From Motacilla alba alba (taxonomy: Eukaryota > Chordata > Aves > Passeriformes > Motacillidae), in the NCBI RefSeq assembly GCF_015832195.1, contig NC_052018.1, forward strand, positions 28,858,115 through 28,922,114: a DNA stretch of 64,000 nucleotides, given 5' to 3'. The notes under the pieces were generated by a model. It was given only the letters and a program-made list of their open reading frames with translations. It had not been told where the DNA came from and did not search any database. Position numbers and translations under genes: made by a program. Of the stretch, positions 52,087-62,953 are shown in pieces. Each line of letters starts with the position of its first letter. The first letter of the stretch is position 1.

Positions 52087-55000
52087 GTAAGTACAAGGAC
52101 GGTTGATACGCTTTTACAAGAGTATTTGCCAGATCACATGAGACAAAAGTGTTGTTGTTTTAAATATCAAGTAATAAAAAGCAGTTTAACTTCTAAAATT
52201 TAAGCCCAGGAACAGTCTAACCATCTTTGAAAGGAATGTGTACCTGTTTCATGTATAAACAAAACAAAATTAATTGCTGCTTTGTGCATGTTGACAGTTT
52301 TTGTTAAACAGCAATTTCTAGTGAATAGTTTCCATTAAATGCATTCATGATTACAATTGAAAATGTATTATTGTACTGACTACTTAACCTTTTGCTCTCT
52401 GCATAGATCATAGAGCTACAATAGTTCTTCAGGCCCTTTCTTCCTTTCTTTCATTATTTTATAGAAGCCAGTTTTAACTTAACGCATTGAAGCAAACTGG
52501 AAAAATGCTTGGGTTCCAATTTAGCTTACAGTCCTCATAAATGCCTGAGATTTTTTGTGCAATCATTTAAATTCTATACTTTTCAGGCTTTAATCTCACA
52601 TTAAAAAGGTTATAAATGTGGAAAAAAAAGGACTTTATTTCCAAATGTATGAAGATACAAATATTTTTTTCTTTCTGTTTTTAGCAGTGTCCCAGAGCTC
52701 ACAGGGAGAATAAAATACATCTTTTGTGGAAAATTTTTGTCATATACAATACTGGGAAAAGAATGTTAAATAGGAAGCATGGGGGTAATTTATGTGAAGG
52801 CACAATATATAAACTCTCTCTGTTTATGTTGTTAAGAGCTAGCGTTTGCTTTGAATAAAGTCATAAAGAGTCAGAAGAGACAGTTACTCAAGCTTTTGAA
52901 AAAAGTATTGGTATGCAAGAATCTTTAAGCTGTAATTTTTAAGTTAAAACCAGTTACTCAAGTGGTCATATGGGTACAATTCACCTAGAGAACTTCCAAA
53001 TATTTCATTCAGTAGCAAAATTGAAGTAGTGAGTCTGGTCAAAAGTATGAAGAAATCTTTTTGAACTCTAGATCTTTCATTAACATTTTATTCAAGGTTA
53101 GAAAAAACTATTTTGCTATCAGTGGTCATTATGACCTGCCCTTCTGTTCCCAGAAAAATACCAATGCAAAGAACATCTTAATGACAGTTTGGCAGAGAAA
53201 AAGGAAGAGAAGAACATAAGCTGAGCTGACTCATTACCTTTCAGCAACATTAGAAGCGTATTGATGAAGAATTGTGTCCATTTGGGGTTTTATGGTTCTC
53301 TGTTTCAATTTATTTATAAGATGGTTTAGGACATGTAAATATAATTTTCTGTTTCATTTCATTTTCTTTCAAACCTAAATTACATTGTCTATATTAGGAG
53401 AAAATCTCAATCTTTAGCATAACTTTTGTTTCTGTCGGGTATTTCACAAAAAAATTTTACAAAATATTTGCTGAAGGAAACACAAATTAATCCTATATAT
53501 CAGGGAAAAAATCAACCACCTTTGGAATAGACTACTTGTTTTGATTTTACTAAGATCATTATTAGGAAGAGTTTATGGTAATTTTCAATGCTAGAATCAA
53601 TTATTTTAACAAGGATTGAGAAGCTATTACACAAGTTGCAGAATATGACATTTATATTTTGAAACTGAAATGACTGCTTGCAAAAGTAACAGGTACAATG
53701 GCATGTGCAGTAACAGGTAACAAAAAAAATCTCATTAATTTGATCACATGCAAGAAAAGAAGGTTTAAAATTATATAAGAAAATAGTACTAGCAAGCAAT
53801 GTATCAGCATTGAAAATATTTCTAGACCGAACACAAGCTAATAAAACAAGCACAACACTGGCAAGAATAAACTAATAAAAGGTTGAACTGCTAACCCCAG
53901 CAGGTGAAATTCTACAAAATTCTTAGAGAGCACCTTCTTTTTTATCTCTTTTTTTATCAGTCCCCTTGATTAATTTACAGAGCAAGTTTTTGCCAAGTTT
54001 GAAAAACTTGGAAATTAAACTTCATTGTTACAAAAGATCAGATTAGAAACACTGATTCTCACTTTGCTTTGGCAATCTTTCAGTAACAGATTATTAATTA
54101 ATATTGTATGAGCTCAAGTCTTGACAAAGCAAAATGATAATAACCTTTCCAGTACATATCGGATCATTTCTCTTTTTTTAGTTCAGTCTTTTTTTTGTTC
54201 AGTTTTTGTCTTCTAATATAATCCAGAGAGGCATCAAGTGCTTGGATCAAATTTTCATACATGCTTTATTTATGTAGGATCTCAATCCATCTGAATATAC
54301 AAGTTGGATTGGTAGATACAATGACAATATATTGCTCCAGAAAATCTGTCAATACAAAATCAGTTTTATCATTTTAATATCGTTAAACATTTTGTCACTT
54401 GTGTTCAAGACTTAGCCTTCATAACAGAATAACAGAACTTTGGTTTAAAGAAATAAGGCTGTAGATGTAGAGAAATAATAATTTGTAAATTTAAGTATTC
54501 CTTTAGACAAAATCTAATTCTTTGCTGTAATTTTCTCTGCTGAAAGTAAGAATTTATTCTATTATAGTATATTTCCATAGAATGAGCTTTATGTACATAC
54601 AGCAAGATAAAACCATTGGTAAAATATCTTTAATATTGGAACATTATATATTAATGGCTCACAGATTAAATATTATGTCAGTTTAATAGATTAATTATTA
54701 AAGAGAAAATAAAATATATTCTCTTTTATCTGATTTTTTAATGTCTCAGTGTTGGATTTGTTCTTTCCAAACCTTTGTTCTTACAAATGCTGTTCATTTA
54801 TTCTGAACAGTTTGTTTGCAAATTGATTCAATGATGATATTTTAAGCATTTTATAGAGCATGCGTACTAGTACATAGAAGTATATCCACACATTTGTTCT
54901 TTCACCTCCTTTTCTACTGACTAAATTAAGTAGATAAGATGTTATGAAAAAAGATGGGCAAATCATTTAAAAAGAGTTAATATGGCTAATTAAAATCAGG

Positions 55001-55199
55001 CTTAAAATAACAATGTATTCAGAATTTATAATAATGTCTTAATTTTTTATCTGGTTTATTAACAAAACTGGAGGATTATCTTTTGGAGGAAGTGCCAACC
55101 ATAACTGCATGTGCTGTTTGAAATATATTGCCGGGTATTTGGATTTGTAGATAAATACAAATAAAACAGAGAGCTCACCAGAGTGGAATGTGGGTTTCA

Positions 55200-55347
55200 A
55201 TGCATCATTGCTCAGTTGCTTAGAGCATTGTGCTAAAAACAAATACCACCAAGGTTGTGGGTTCAATCCCCATATGGCCATTCGCTTAAGAGTTGGGGGT
55301 GATGATTCTTGTGGACCCCTTTCAATTCAGAATATTCTGTGATCTGT
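55200..55347 (+). mobile_element. tRNA-Ile-derived SINE with CR1 tail (TguSINE1 type)
   Basis: The head is tRNA-like. An A box resembling TRGYNNARNNG is at about 55208-55219 (ttgctcagttgc), followed by ttagagcattgtgctaaaaa as in tRNA-Ile. The B box ggttcaatccc is at 55260-55270, followed by catatggccattcgcttaag. The body then reads agttgggggtgatgattctt and gtggacccctttcaattcag, and the end is aatattctgtgat, a CR1-like tail. This head-plus-tail build matches the TguSINE1 family known from passerine birds (family knowledge), thought to be moved by CR1 enzymes. Several mismatches in the tRNA part show it is an old copy, not a tRNA gene. Confidence 0.88.
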
Positions 55348-55690
55348 AATTTAGAGAGTGTGGTATTTGGTATTATGAACTGTGAGCATGTAGAGGAAAT
55401 GACCATATTTTTCCAGTAGTTAGATCAAAGGGACACCAAAGCAGTCTTTTAAAAAAATGCATAACTCAAACAGAATCCTATATGTTCTAGAGAGAATATG
55501 AACTCTCACTTTCTGACAGCACAGAAGTTTACTCTGGGGCCACTGGAATAATGGGCCTGCAATAGCACAGGGCATGAAGCTTTCAATGCGACTGAAGACC
55601 ATGGCTACAAAACACAGTTGGCACGGTGCTGGATCGCTGTCAAAGTCACCAATCACATCTCAAAAGTTCACTTTTATGTGCCAGACAGAG

Positions 55691-55720
55691 ATACATACAC
55701 ATACACACTCATACACATAT
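55691..55720. repeat. CA-rich microsatellite
   Basis: atacatacacatacacactc followed by atacacatat. An interrupted CA/TA repeat. Confidence 0.75.
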
Positions 55721-57991
55721 GCCTGTTTTTGAGATATCCAAATAATGCACTGTAGTGTATAAATCAATGATACAGCTGTTGAAAACACTAATGAACACAG
55801 TAGCTGCTTCGTTAGCTGCAGCTGAGGAATTAGCTGGTAAGAGCACTGCCCTCACAGACAGCCATGGCTGTTGGGGGCAGCTCTACAACAGCAGTGCAAC
55901 ATTGCCAAGAGGTACCCCAGAAAGGCTGTGAAAAAGGGAGCAACAGATTAAAGGCAAAGAAGCAAATACAGAAACAAGCTCTTTGTGGTCCCTGCAGTGC
56001 TTGAAGGGTATTTGATCAAGTATCAAAAGAGGAAGAAGTTCTGAAAGGGTGCTGTGCCCTTGCAACCTGCCACTTCTGGTGGAACAAACCTTCCCACAAG
56101 ACTTCCTTGTGGAACAGGAGTGATATTTATCCTGCTTCCCATGTTTCTGCCTAATCTCTCGTTAGTGACTGCAATGGCCAAACAAACTCTTCCTTTTTAT
56201 TTGAATACATTTCAAAAAGAGCAAAGTGTGTGATTTGACAGCAATTTTATCGTGTTTCAGTTTTCTGCAAAGGTTTTTATTCTCCTCTATTTTGTAGATT
56301 TCTTTATAATGGACATTTTTTGCTGAAAGTGTTTCTGTATTCATCCTATTTGCATTGTGGGAATAGCAAGCATGGACTGTATCATGTCCATTGCTGGGAA
56401 AGACAAGTCTTAGATCTGAGAGATACAGAGCCTTACTATGATGTGTCTATAGAAGTATGTTTTTAATATAATTATAGATTTTAAGTAAAACTTCTTCACC
56501 TAGACTTACTATACAAATCAATACTCTTAATAAAATTACATTTTAAAGAAAATTTAATTCTGCTCTGATATTCTTTTGTTCCTAATTCTTACCCTTCTAT
56601 CTCTTAGTCCATCAATGTATCTGAAGGCTCCTGGCAAGTGGTGCAGGACCTGGTCTCCGAATCTCAATTGCCCTATTATCCACTGCTTTGTCCTGTGCCC
56701 TCTTCCCCCTCCTCTTCTTTATATTATAAATACTTCAGGGGATGGAGCATCCTTTATTTATGTTTGTACAGTGCTATGTAAATATAAAGTGCCATAAGTA
56801 TATGTTGGTTTTAAATATTTATATTCTACTCATAAAATTCAGTGCAGTCAGCAAAATACTGAAGAAGAGGTTCAAAAATTCCCTAAATGCCTCTCTCACA
56901 AGCATCTCTAGAGGGATCTTTTTTGTCTTTGACAAAGAGGTAGATGGAATAATTTCAATATTTAATAGATTTTTACTTTACAGGTTGCCATGCTTTTCTA
57001 AAAATAAATCATATTTGGGAATAAAATATTAAGGTGTGCTTTGTTTATATGAAAGTACCTTTATATCTACTGCATCTACACTGTTCACTAGCATTGACAT
57101 CCAAAAAAAGTGAACTCCACCTGTTTCTTCAAATTGCTATGATTTTTTTTAAAAACATATTTTTATTCTATATTTTATATAATTCTTTATGTAGTTCTGA
57201 CTCCTGGGAACATCTAAAGCCTATGGTGAACAGAAATATAGTGCAGCTGTTTTGAGTACTTCTAGGTCAATCTGAGGGAGATTTAGTTTTGTGTCTACAC
57301 TTCCTAGGCAACAAAATAAACATGAATAATTTTACAGATTTTTCAATTTTCCAAAAAATTCTCCATTGTTCAGTGATTTGTAATAAAAACTAGATTCCCA
57401 TTCTGTTCTTAATCAAATCAGAAATTTTCCACGGACTTTGAAGAGATGGGAGCCGGTATTGTAAAGCTCAACCACAAACAATAAAACCCTGTATTTTGAG
57501 CAAAACCTCTGCTGATTGAGGACCTAATTGACAAAACCTTTGCACAATGAATGTGGGGCCTGGGAATCTGAAATCCCAACCTCAAGACATTTTGCCCAAC
57601 ATATATTTAAAGTTTTTAAAGCCATACTGATTCCGACATCCATGTTCCTAAGGGATCTAAAGTTCTTCCTCTAAAAACACCAGAAATGTTCAGTCAAGTC
57701 TTCTAACAGATTAACTATTATCTCATATTTTACTTCCACTGGGATGTACCAAATAGACAACTTATACTTTCCTTATCTAAGTAGAGAATACACACATATT
57801 CTATTCTGAGGTTCAAGTGCCTTCAAAATATCCTATAAGAATTAACCTTAAGCTTTTGCCATTTCAGTGGCATCAATTCATCATATTATGAGGATGATCT
57901 TGTAGGAGGAGACCCAAACAAATTTTTAGGTCAAGCACGACAAATATTTTTGCATATGGGTAACTAATATATCTGTTTGTTTTCTTCTTAG

Positions 57992-58035
57992 GGCACATTG
58001 AATCCCTACTGTGTGCTGTGGGATGATTCAAGAAT
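57992..58035 (+). CDS. ADGRB3: ADGRB3 exon G, start of the GPS motif
   Basis: Small exon of 44 bases: 14 codons GTLNPYCVLWDDSR, then the two bases at of the next codon. NPYCVLW supplies the first conserved Cys and Trp of the GPS, the motif at which many adhesion GPCRs cleave themselves. The cleavage residues and remaining Cys lie in the next exon, which is not in the window, so nothing can be said about cleavage. The acceptor is tttcttcttag and the donor gaat|gtaagt. Phases are 0 in and 2 out. Gly and Thr at the start complete an N-G-T sequon with the last Asn of exon F. Human BAI3 has DDSK at the matching end. Confidence 0.94.
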
Positions 58036-58648
58036 GTAAGTGACATATTTTTGCTTCTATTTCTATAGTTTAAATATTACAAAGGATCTAACAATATTTA
58101 AATAGTTGGTCAGTAACCGGGTTGATACAAGGGCAGAGAAAGTGAACCTTTGACAGACTGGAAGTACTGAATTCTCCAGTCACTTGGTTTCCTTTATGCA
58201 GATATAAAAACTGAAATATTGCAATATCTCACCAGAAAGAGACTACTCACATAGTAATTTTAATTTGCTTTTTCAAGGTTAAAATTAGAATGACTAAGGA
58301 CTGTAGTTCCTTCATGGTAGTTGCTGGGCAACAGGCAACTGGATAAACGATGAGACAAATAACTAAGGAAGACTCCCAGTTCTGTTACTGCAGGGAGAAA
58401 TACAATTTTCAAGTGTGATCCCCACAGCAATCTTCATTTTAGTTGGTTCAAATTTTCATTTAAGTTTATTAAAATAATAGCTGTATACTAAGCAGTGAAA
58501 TCTTACTATTAGTCTTCTACATTTTTTAGTGTTCCCCTTCTATAGCAAAAAAACCCTGTTTCTCTAAGAAAGCAAACTGGTAAAATCCAGTTGTGGTTTA
58601 AAATTGATCCCAAGTGCAGTTGTAATTTGCTGCATTAATCTTTCACAG

Positions 58649-58766
58649 TAAAATTCCCATTAAGGTCAAGGTGAACTTTGCATCAATGCAGATTAAGTGT
58701 TTCAAGAAGGATCCCTATATGGTTGCCACATTATTGTTTTTTAAAGATGATGTACTTTTTATCCAG
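58649..58766 (+). other. Exon-like open segment of unknown origin
   Basis: Bordered by a good acceptor (aatctttcacag) and a donor (atccag|gtatat). With the two bases from exon G, one frame is open for all 118 bases and reads IKIPIKVKVNFASMQIK then CFKKDPYMVATLLFFKDDV and LFIQ. The entry phase fits exon G and the exit phase is 0. The sequence does not resemble the BAI3 GPS, which should follow here, and I recognise no family. If used after exon G without another acceptor it would replace the GPS. The frame continues past the donor to a stop near 58801. Chance open frames of this size are common. Confidence 0.22.
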
Positions 58767-58818
58767 GTATATTATATATGTGTTATAATGCAGACTTATC
58801 AATAGTGTTAGAATTGAG

Positions 58819-58848
58819 TGATTTTTGTGATTTTTGTGATTTTGTGAG
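58819..58848. repeat. GATTTTTGT simple repeat
   Basis: Three near-identical units of gtgatttttgtgattttt type in about 30 bases. Confidence 0.75.
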
Positions 58849-61529
58849 TGTTTTTATACTTGAGCTTGGATTTACATCAGCACACTGATGGCTGGGAAAC
58901 AACATTATAGTACAGAGATGTGAAACTTTGGACATGATGCTAGAAATCCTTCCAAATACAAGTAGTACCATGGTCTGTGCCTCTGCAAAGAGTCATAATA
59001 TCCTTATTTGCCAGTAATATCATAGTATTCAATTTCCTTTAAGTCTGTGGATGAAGTACATACTTCTTATTATGCATTATTAGGTGCACATAAAAAGCAA
59101 AAGATTGGACTATATTCTTTGTATTCTCTTCACAGTATTTTGCTTATACAGGAGTGATAATGTTGTTTATAATTTTTTTTATATGAGTTACATTCAGTAC
59201 AGTGTATTTAGAGCACATGCTCTGATTTCACTGTTCCAGTCCAGAATATCAAAGGCACATTTGAATGTAATTAGACTGATTAAAAAAAAAAAATACCATG
59301 CTGCATATTTAACAATGGGATTAAAATATTTTATTCAGGTATTTGGGAGGAATGTGTAAAGTAGTTGCAAACAAATGCATTTTGTGCTTGCCACTTTTTG
59401 CATTTCTCTTAGTATTTTTTATGGAGAAGTTCATTGCTACATGTATGTACTGCTTTCAATATGATTTGGAATCTAGAATGAAAAGTAAACTTGTGAAACA
59501 TCTAAAATTTACATAAAGCTTACATAAAATAGTCTGAGATTTTGAGGGAGAAACCTGCTTTTGTGTTCTGAAGGATATAATTTCTAGGCATATTATTTAA
59601 TATTAGCTATTGAATATGTTAGAAAATATGGAGACTGGGGGTGTTCTTGGAGATTTGTCCATTTTTAAGTGATATGAGCCCTAAAGTATTCCCAATAAGA
59701 TGTGATGCAGCAAGGTCTGCATGGACACCAGAGTCGCTTGTTTTGAAAATGTATGTGTGATATTTTTTGAGAGTGTGACATTATCTCTTATCAGAATGTG
59801 CAAGAGCAGACTTCTACTTTTTTTCATCCATCCCTTTGGAGAATATCTCTTCTGTTAGCTTATTCAAAATTTATTTATGTAGCTTTTAGTATTTTGTTTC
59901 TTTTTTATTTTGGACCATTTTACTTGTATTTGTATTTGGTAAGGAATATTTCAGAATTTTTACTTTGACATTGTGAATTTTAAGTTATGAAAGCTCTATA
60001 ATGCTGAGTCAGTTTTTATCATTTATAAATCTAAACAAATAAATATGCAGAGGACTATACAATTAGTTAGGTGCTCATGATTATGTTGAGTTCTTGGTGG
60101 CTTCATTTTCTTTTATTTTTCTACTTTTTCTAAGTCTCAGGAGTTAGTTATCTTCACCAGCAGGCAACTGGATTTGATGGATTAATAGCCTAATTCACAT
60201 TGCAAATCCTACAGAGCTGTGATGTACTCATGTCCTTCCAAACGGGATAATTTTTGCATAACCAGGACTTGGCAAGCATTTTGGAATAAACCCAACAAAA
60301 AGTAGTCTGCTTCAGTTGAGGGTGCTTAACTAATCAATAGCCTGTCATGAGTCAGGTGTTTTAAATTAAGTGGTTTTCAGATGAAAACTGTGTTTGCTTT
60401 TATCATTGATATCCAGCCAGCAGCAACCTCTAATGGGTTTTTCCACCTTTTTAGCCACTTCTCCCACACCTTTATCTGCATTGGAAATTCACATTTGGTA
60501 AATGATACTCCCTCCACTGATCTTGTCAGTTTAATTCTTCTCCAGCAGTAAGGAAAGCTTTAGCTACCTAGATTTTGGACATGCTTTTCAGGAGATTGAA
60601 TAATGATTACAGTTATCTGGCTTTCCAGAAGAAAGTTCTGGATCTCTGAGATGTTTAATCACACCAGATCATCATTATTCTACTGTTGTTGGTATCTGTG
60701 ACAATTTTGTCATCCTAACTTTGGTAAAAGTAGTTTTCATGCAGTCTTTCTGTGAAATTTGGTGATTCTTCCCTTTGATTGTGTTTTATAAGGCTTCCCA
60801 TTTATCAAGCTGGCAGACTTGTGCCCCTTCCGTAGGCATCTAGTCAAATGTGTGTACAATATTGGGACAGTGGAACTAAAGAACAAAGTAATATGTCATG
60901 TATTAAACTCAATCCAATCCAACATTTTATTTTAGTTTATTATCCCAAAATATAGAGCACATCTCTCTGTGGTGATTGAAACCAGGCTTTTTTATGATTT
61001 CTGGTGCTTCCTTTGATACTTCCAGGTTCCCTACACAAAGCTGGTAGCATCAGTTGTGTGTAAGTGGTGATTTTTCCCCCTCAGAAATGAGTGATAACTT
61101 CTCCTACTCATTTCAGAAAATGTATTCAGATGTTGCCTTCAGTAAAATCTCAGGATTCTGAATGCTTCTCCATCTAGTTCATAGGAAAATTCTTGGAATA
61201 TTTTTACTTAACATTCTAAGGAGAAACAATTCAGTTCCTTAAACCAACAAACCCAAAAATCAGAAAGAGTTGTGTCTTTTCTCTTTGCATTATCTAGCAT
61301 GAGCAAAAAATCCCCGCTGTCAGAAACTGTGATACATTAGTTCGAGAGTCTCAGTCCACAAAGAGAAGGAAAAATAGTTGGTCAGGTACTAGCACTGACT
61401 TTCCTATCCTACAGAAGTGATTTTAAAGAGTTTAAGATGAAACAAAACTTGAAAGCTTTTCTTTTGTCCTTCCTAGCTTTCTGGAAAGGAAAACAAGAAA
61501 GGATAGGGAGACAGCAAAAACAGTCTCAG

Positions 61530-61772
61530 CCAACAGTTGGGTCATCTGTCCTGGCTGTGTCTCCTCCCAGCCTCCCAAAAACTCCCAGCCTCCTCACCAG
61601 CATGGCAGCATGAAAAGCAGAAAAGGCCTTGGCTCTGTGTAAGCCCTGTTCAGCAGTAACAAACACATCTCTATATTATCAGCCCTGTGTTCAGCACAAT
61701 TCCAAAACAAAACTCCCTAGTAGCCACTGTGAAGACAATCAATTCTATCCCAGTCAAAAGGAGCACAATGGA
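61530..61772 (+). mobile_element. Avian dispersed repeat, probably endogenous-retrovirus derived
   Basis: The run tctgtcctggctgtgtctcc, then ctcccagcctcctcaccagc, gcagaaaaggccttggctct, gtgtaagccctgttcagcag, ctatattatcagccctgtgt, gccactgtgaagacaatcaa and tctatcccagtcaaaagg follows, in order, the wording of a high-copy bird repeat that I associate with ERV interior/3' sequence. I cannot fix the family or exact boundaries. It is a non-coding fragment: the 64-codon open frame at 61629-61823 is a by-product. Confidence 0.45.
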
Positions 61773-62601
61773 TCTCTAGCACCTATGAAAGGTTGGCCTG
61801 AAAAAATCAGTTCTTTGTCTTAGAGGACCCAGCCCCTGGAATCTTGAACCAGGTGCAGAATTCAAAACACAGTGGGAGGCTGGAAAGGTGCCACAGTACT
61901 GAATGTGGGAAGTAGCGCCCTCACATGCAGCCCTCAGCTAACACCACTGCAGGGAGGGCATGGAAGGTGGGGTAGGTGTATTAGGCCACAGAGAGGAAAT
62001 GATATCTCACATGGCAGTTTCTAGAGTCACCAACTGATTAGCAAAATAGTACAGCTGGTGTTTGTTCTTTTAGAAATGTGTTGGACATAATGTAAGCACA
62101 TGTGCTCTCCACAGGACAGTCAGTTGTTGCTGATGTGCTCCACATCTGTATGCAGTGGAACACAACATCTCACAGCACTGGGTAAGGAAAGGGCTTTAGT
62201 ATTCTGAAGCTCTCTCTGCCAGTTGCTGCAGAAGGGAGTTATAGCAGTATGACAGCATTTTATTTGACCATATGTGTACTGATAATAGTTGGTGCCTGCT
62301 GACTATACAGCTGGAAGAAGTACAATGCAATTAGCTGAAATTTTTAATATTGCACGAATTTTGACCTGGTTCAGTTTCAGATTAAGACAAGTGGTACATC
62401 TGTTCTATTTTTTTTTTCCCATATTGCTATGCAAGTTTCCCTGGGCAGGGGCTTACATTTTCTACCCTTAAGCTGTATGAAAATATGAATAGCCATATAT
62501 GCAAAAGGACAAAATGCATACTTTTATATAACTTTTTGATTACACTCTGAACATTTTTTAGTATCCTCCATTAAAGAGGGTTAAAAAAAGTTTACAATTA
62601 C

Positions 62602-62623
62602 TTTTTTTTTTTTTTTTTTTTTT
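62602..62623. repeat. Poly-T tract (22 T)
   Basis: Uninterrupted run of 22 T, starting after acaattac. No element body is recognisable. Confidence 0.85.
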
Positions 62624-62899
62624 ATTATCCCCTAAAGCTTTTAATTATTTTTCTCCCATTGTCCCTGGATACAAGTCTGGAGAAATAGTCCATTAAAGGA
62701 ATTCTTCAATACCAATAAATGAGAGTCTATCAGCTAATTTTCTACAACTCAGCTTTTCAATATAAACTTGTGTGCACACCAACAAACAACTTATGCATTT
62801 TGTTGCCTGGTGGTAAAATTTACAGGGAGCACCAATCTGCTATGTCTCTCTCCTCTCCACTTTGATTTTTAAAACTAGCACAATGGACCACTAAAGGTT

Positions 62900-62953
62900 T
62901 AGGCTTTTTTGGGTTTTTTGTTTGTTTGTTTCTTTTTGGTTTTGGTTTTTTTG
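62900..62953. repeat. T/G-rich low-complexity tract
   Basis: Runs of gttttttgtttgtttgtttc and tttttggttttggttttttt. A degenerate GTTT repeat; an apparent lysine/proline-rich open frame on the other strand here is an artefact of it. Confidence 0.8.

Larger units (their letters stand above)
52087..57991 (+). other. ADGRB3: ADGRB3 intron F-G (5.9 kb)
   Basis: AT-rich intron from gtaagt to the acceptor tttcttcttag. The only clear transposon is the SINE at 55200-55347. A CA-rich ATACACAT repeat lies at 55691-55720. The segment 55.78-55.93 kb is richer in G and C and faintly tRNA-like but is not called. The remainder is unremarkable. Confidence 0.85.

Noticed and set aside
55208..55275. A tRNA gene with A and B boxes
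   Set aside because: The stems do not hold, the sequence continues into a SINE body and CR1-like tail, and there is no terminator at the tRNA end.
55780..55930. A second tRNA-like segment (ttagctggtaagagcactgc)
   Set aside because: No proper B box and no SINE tail; the resemblance is limited to about 25 bases.
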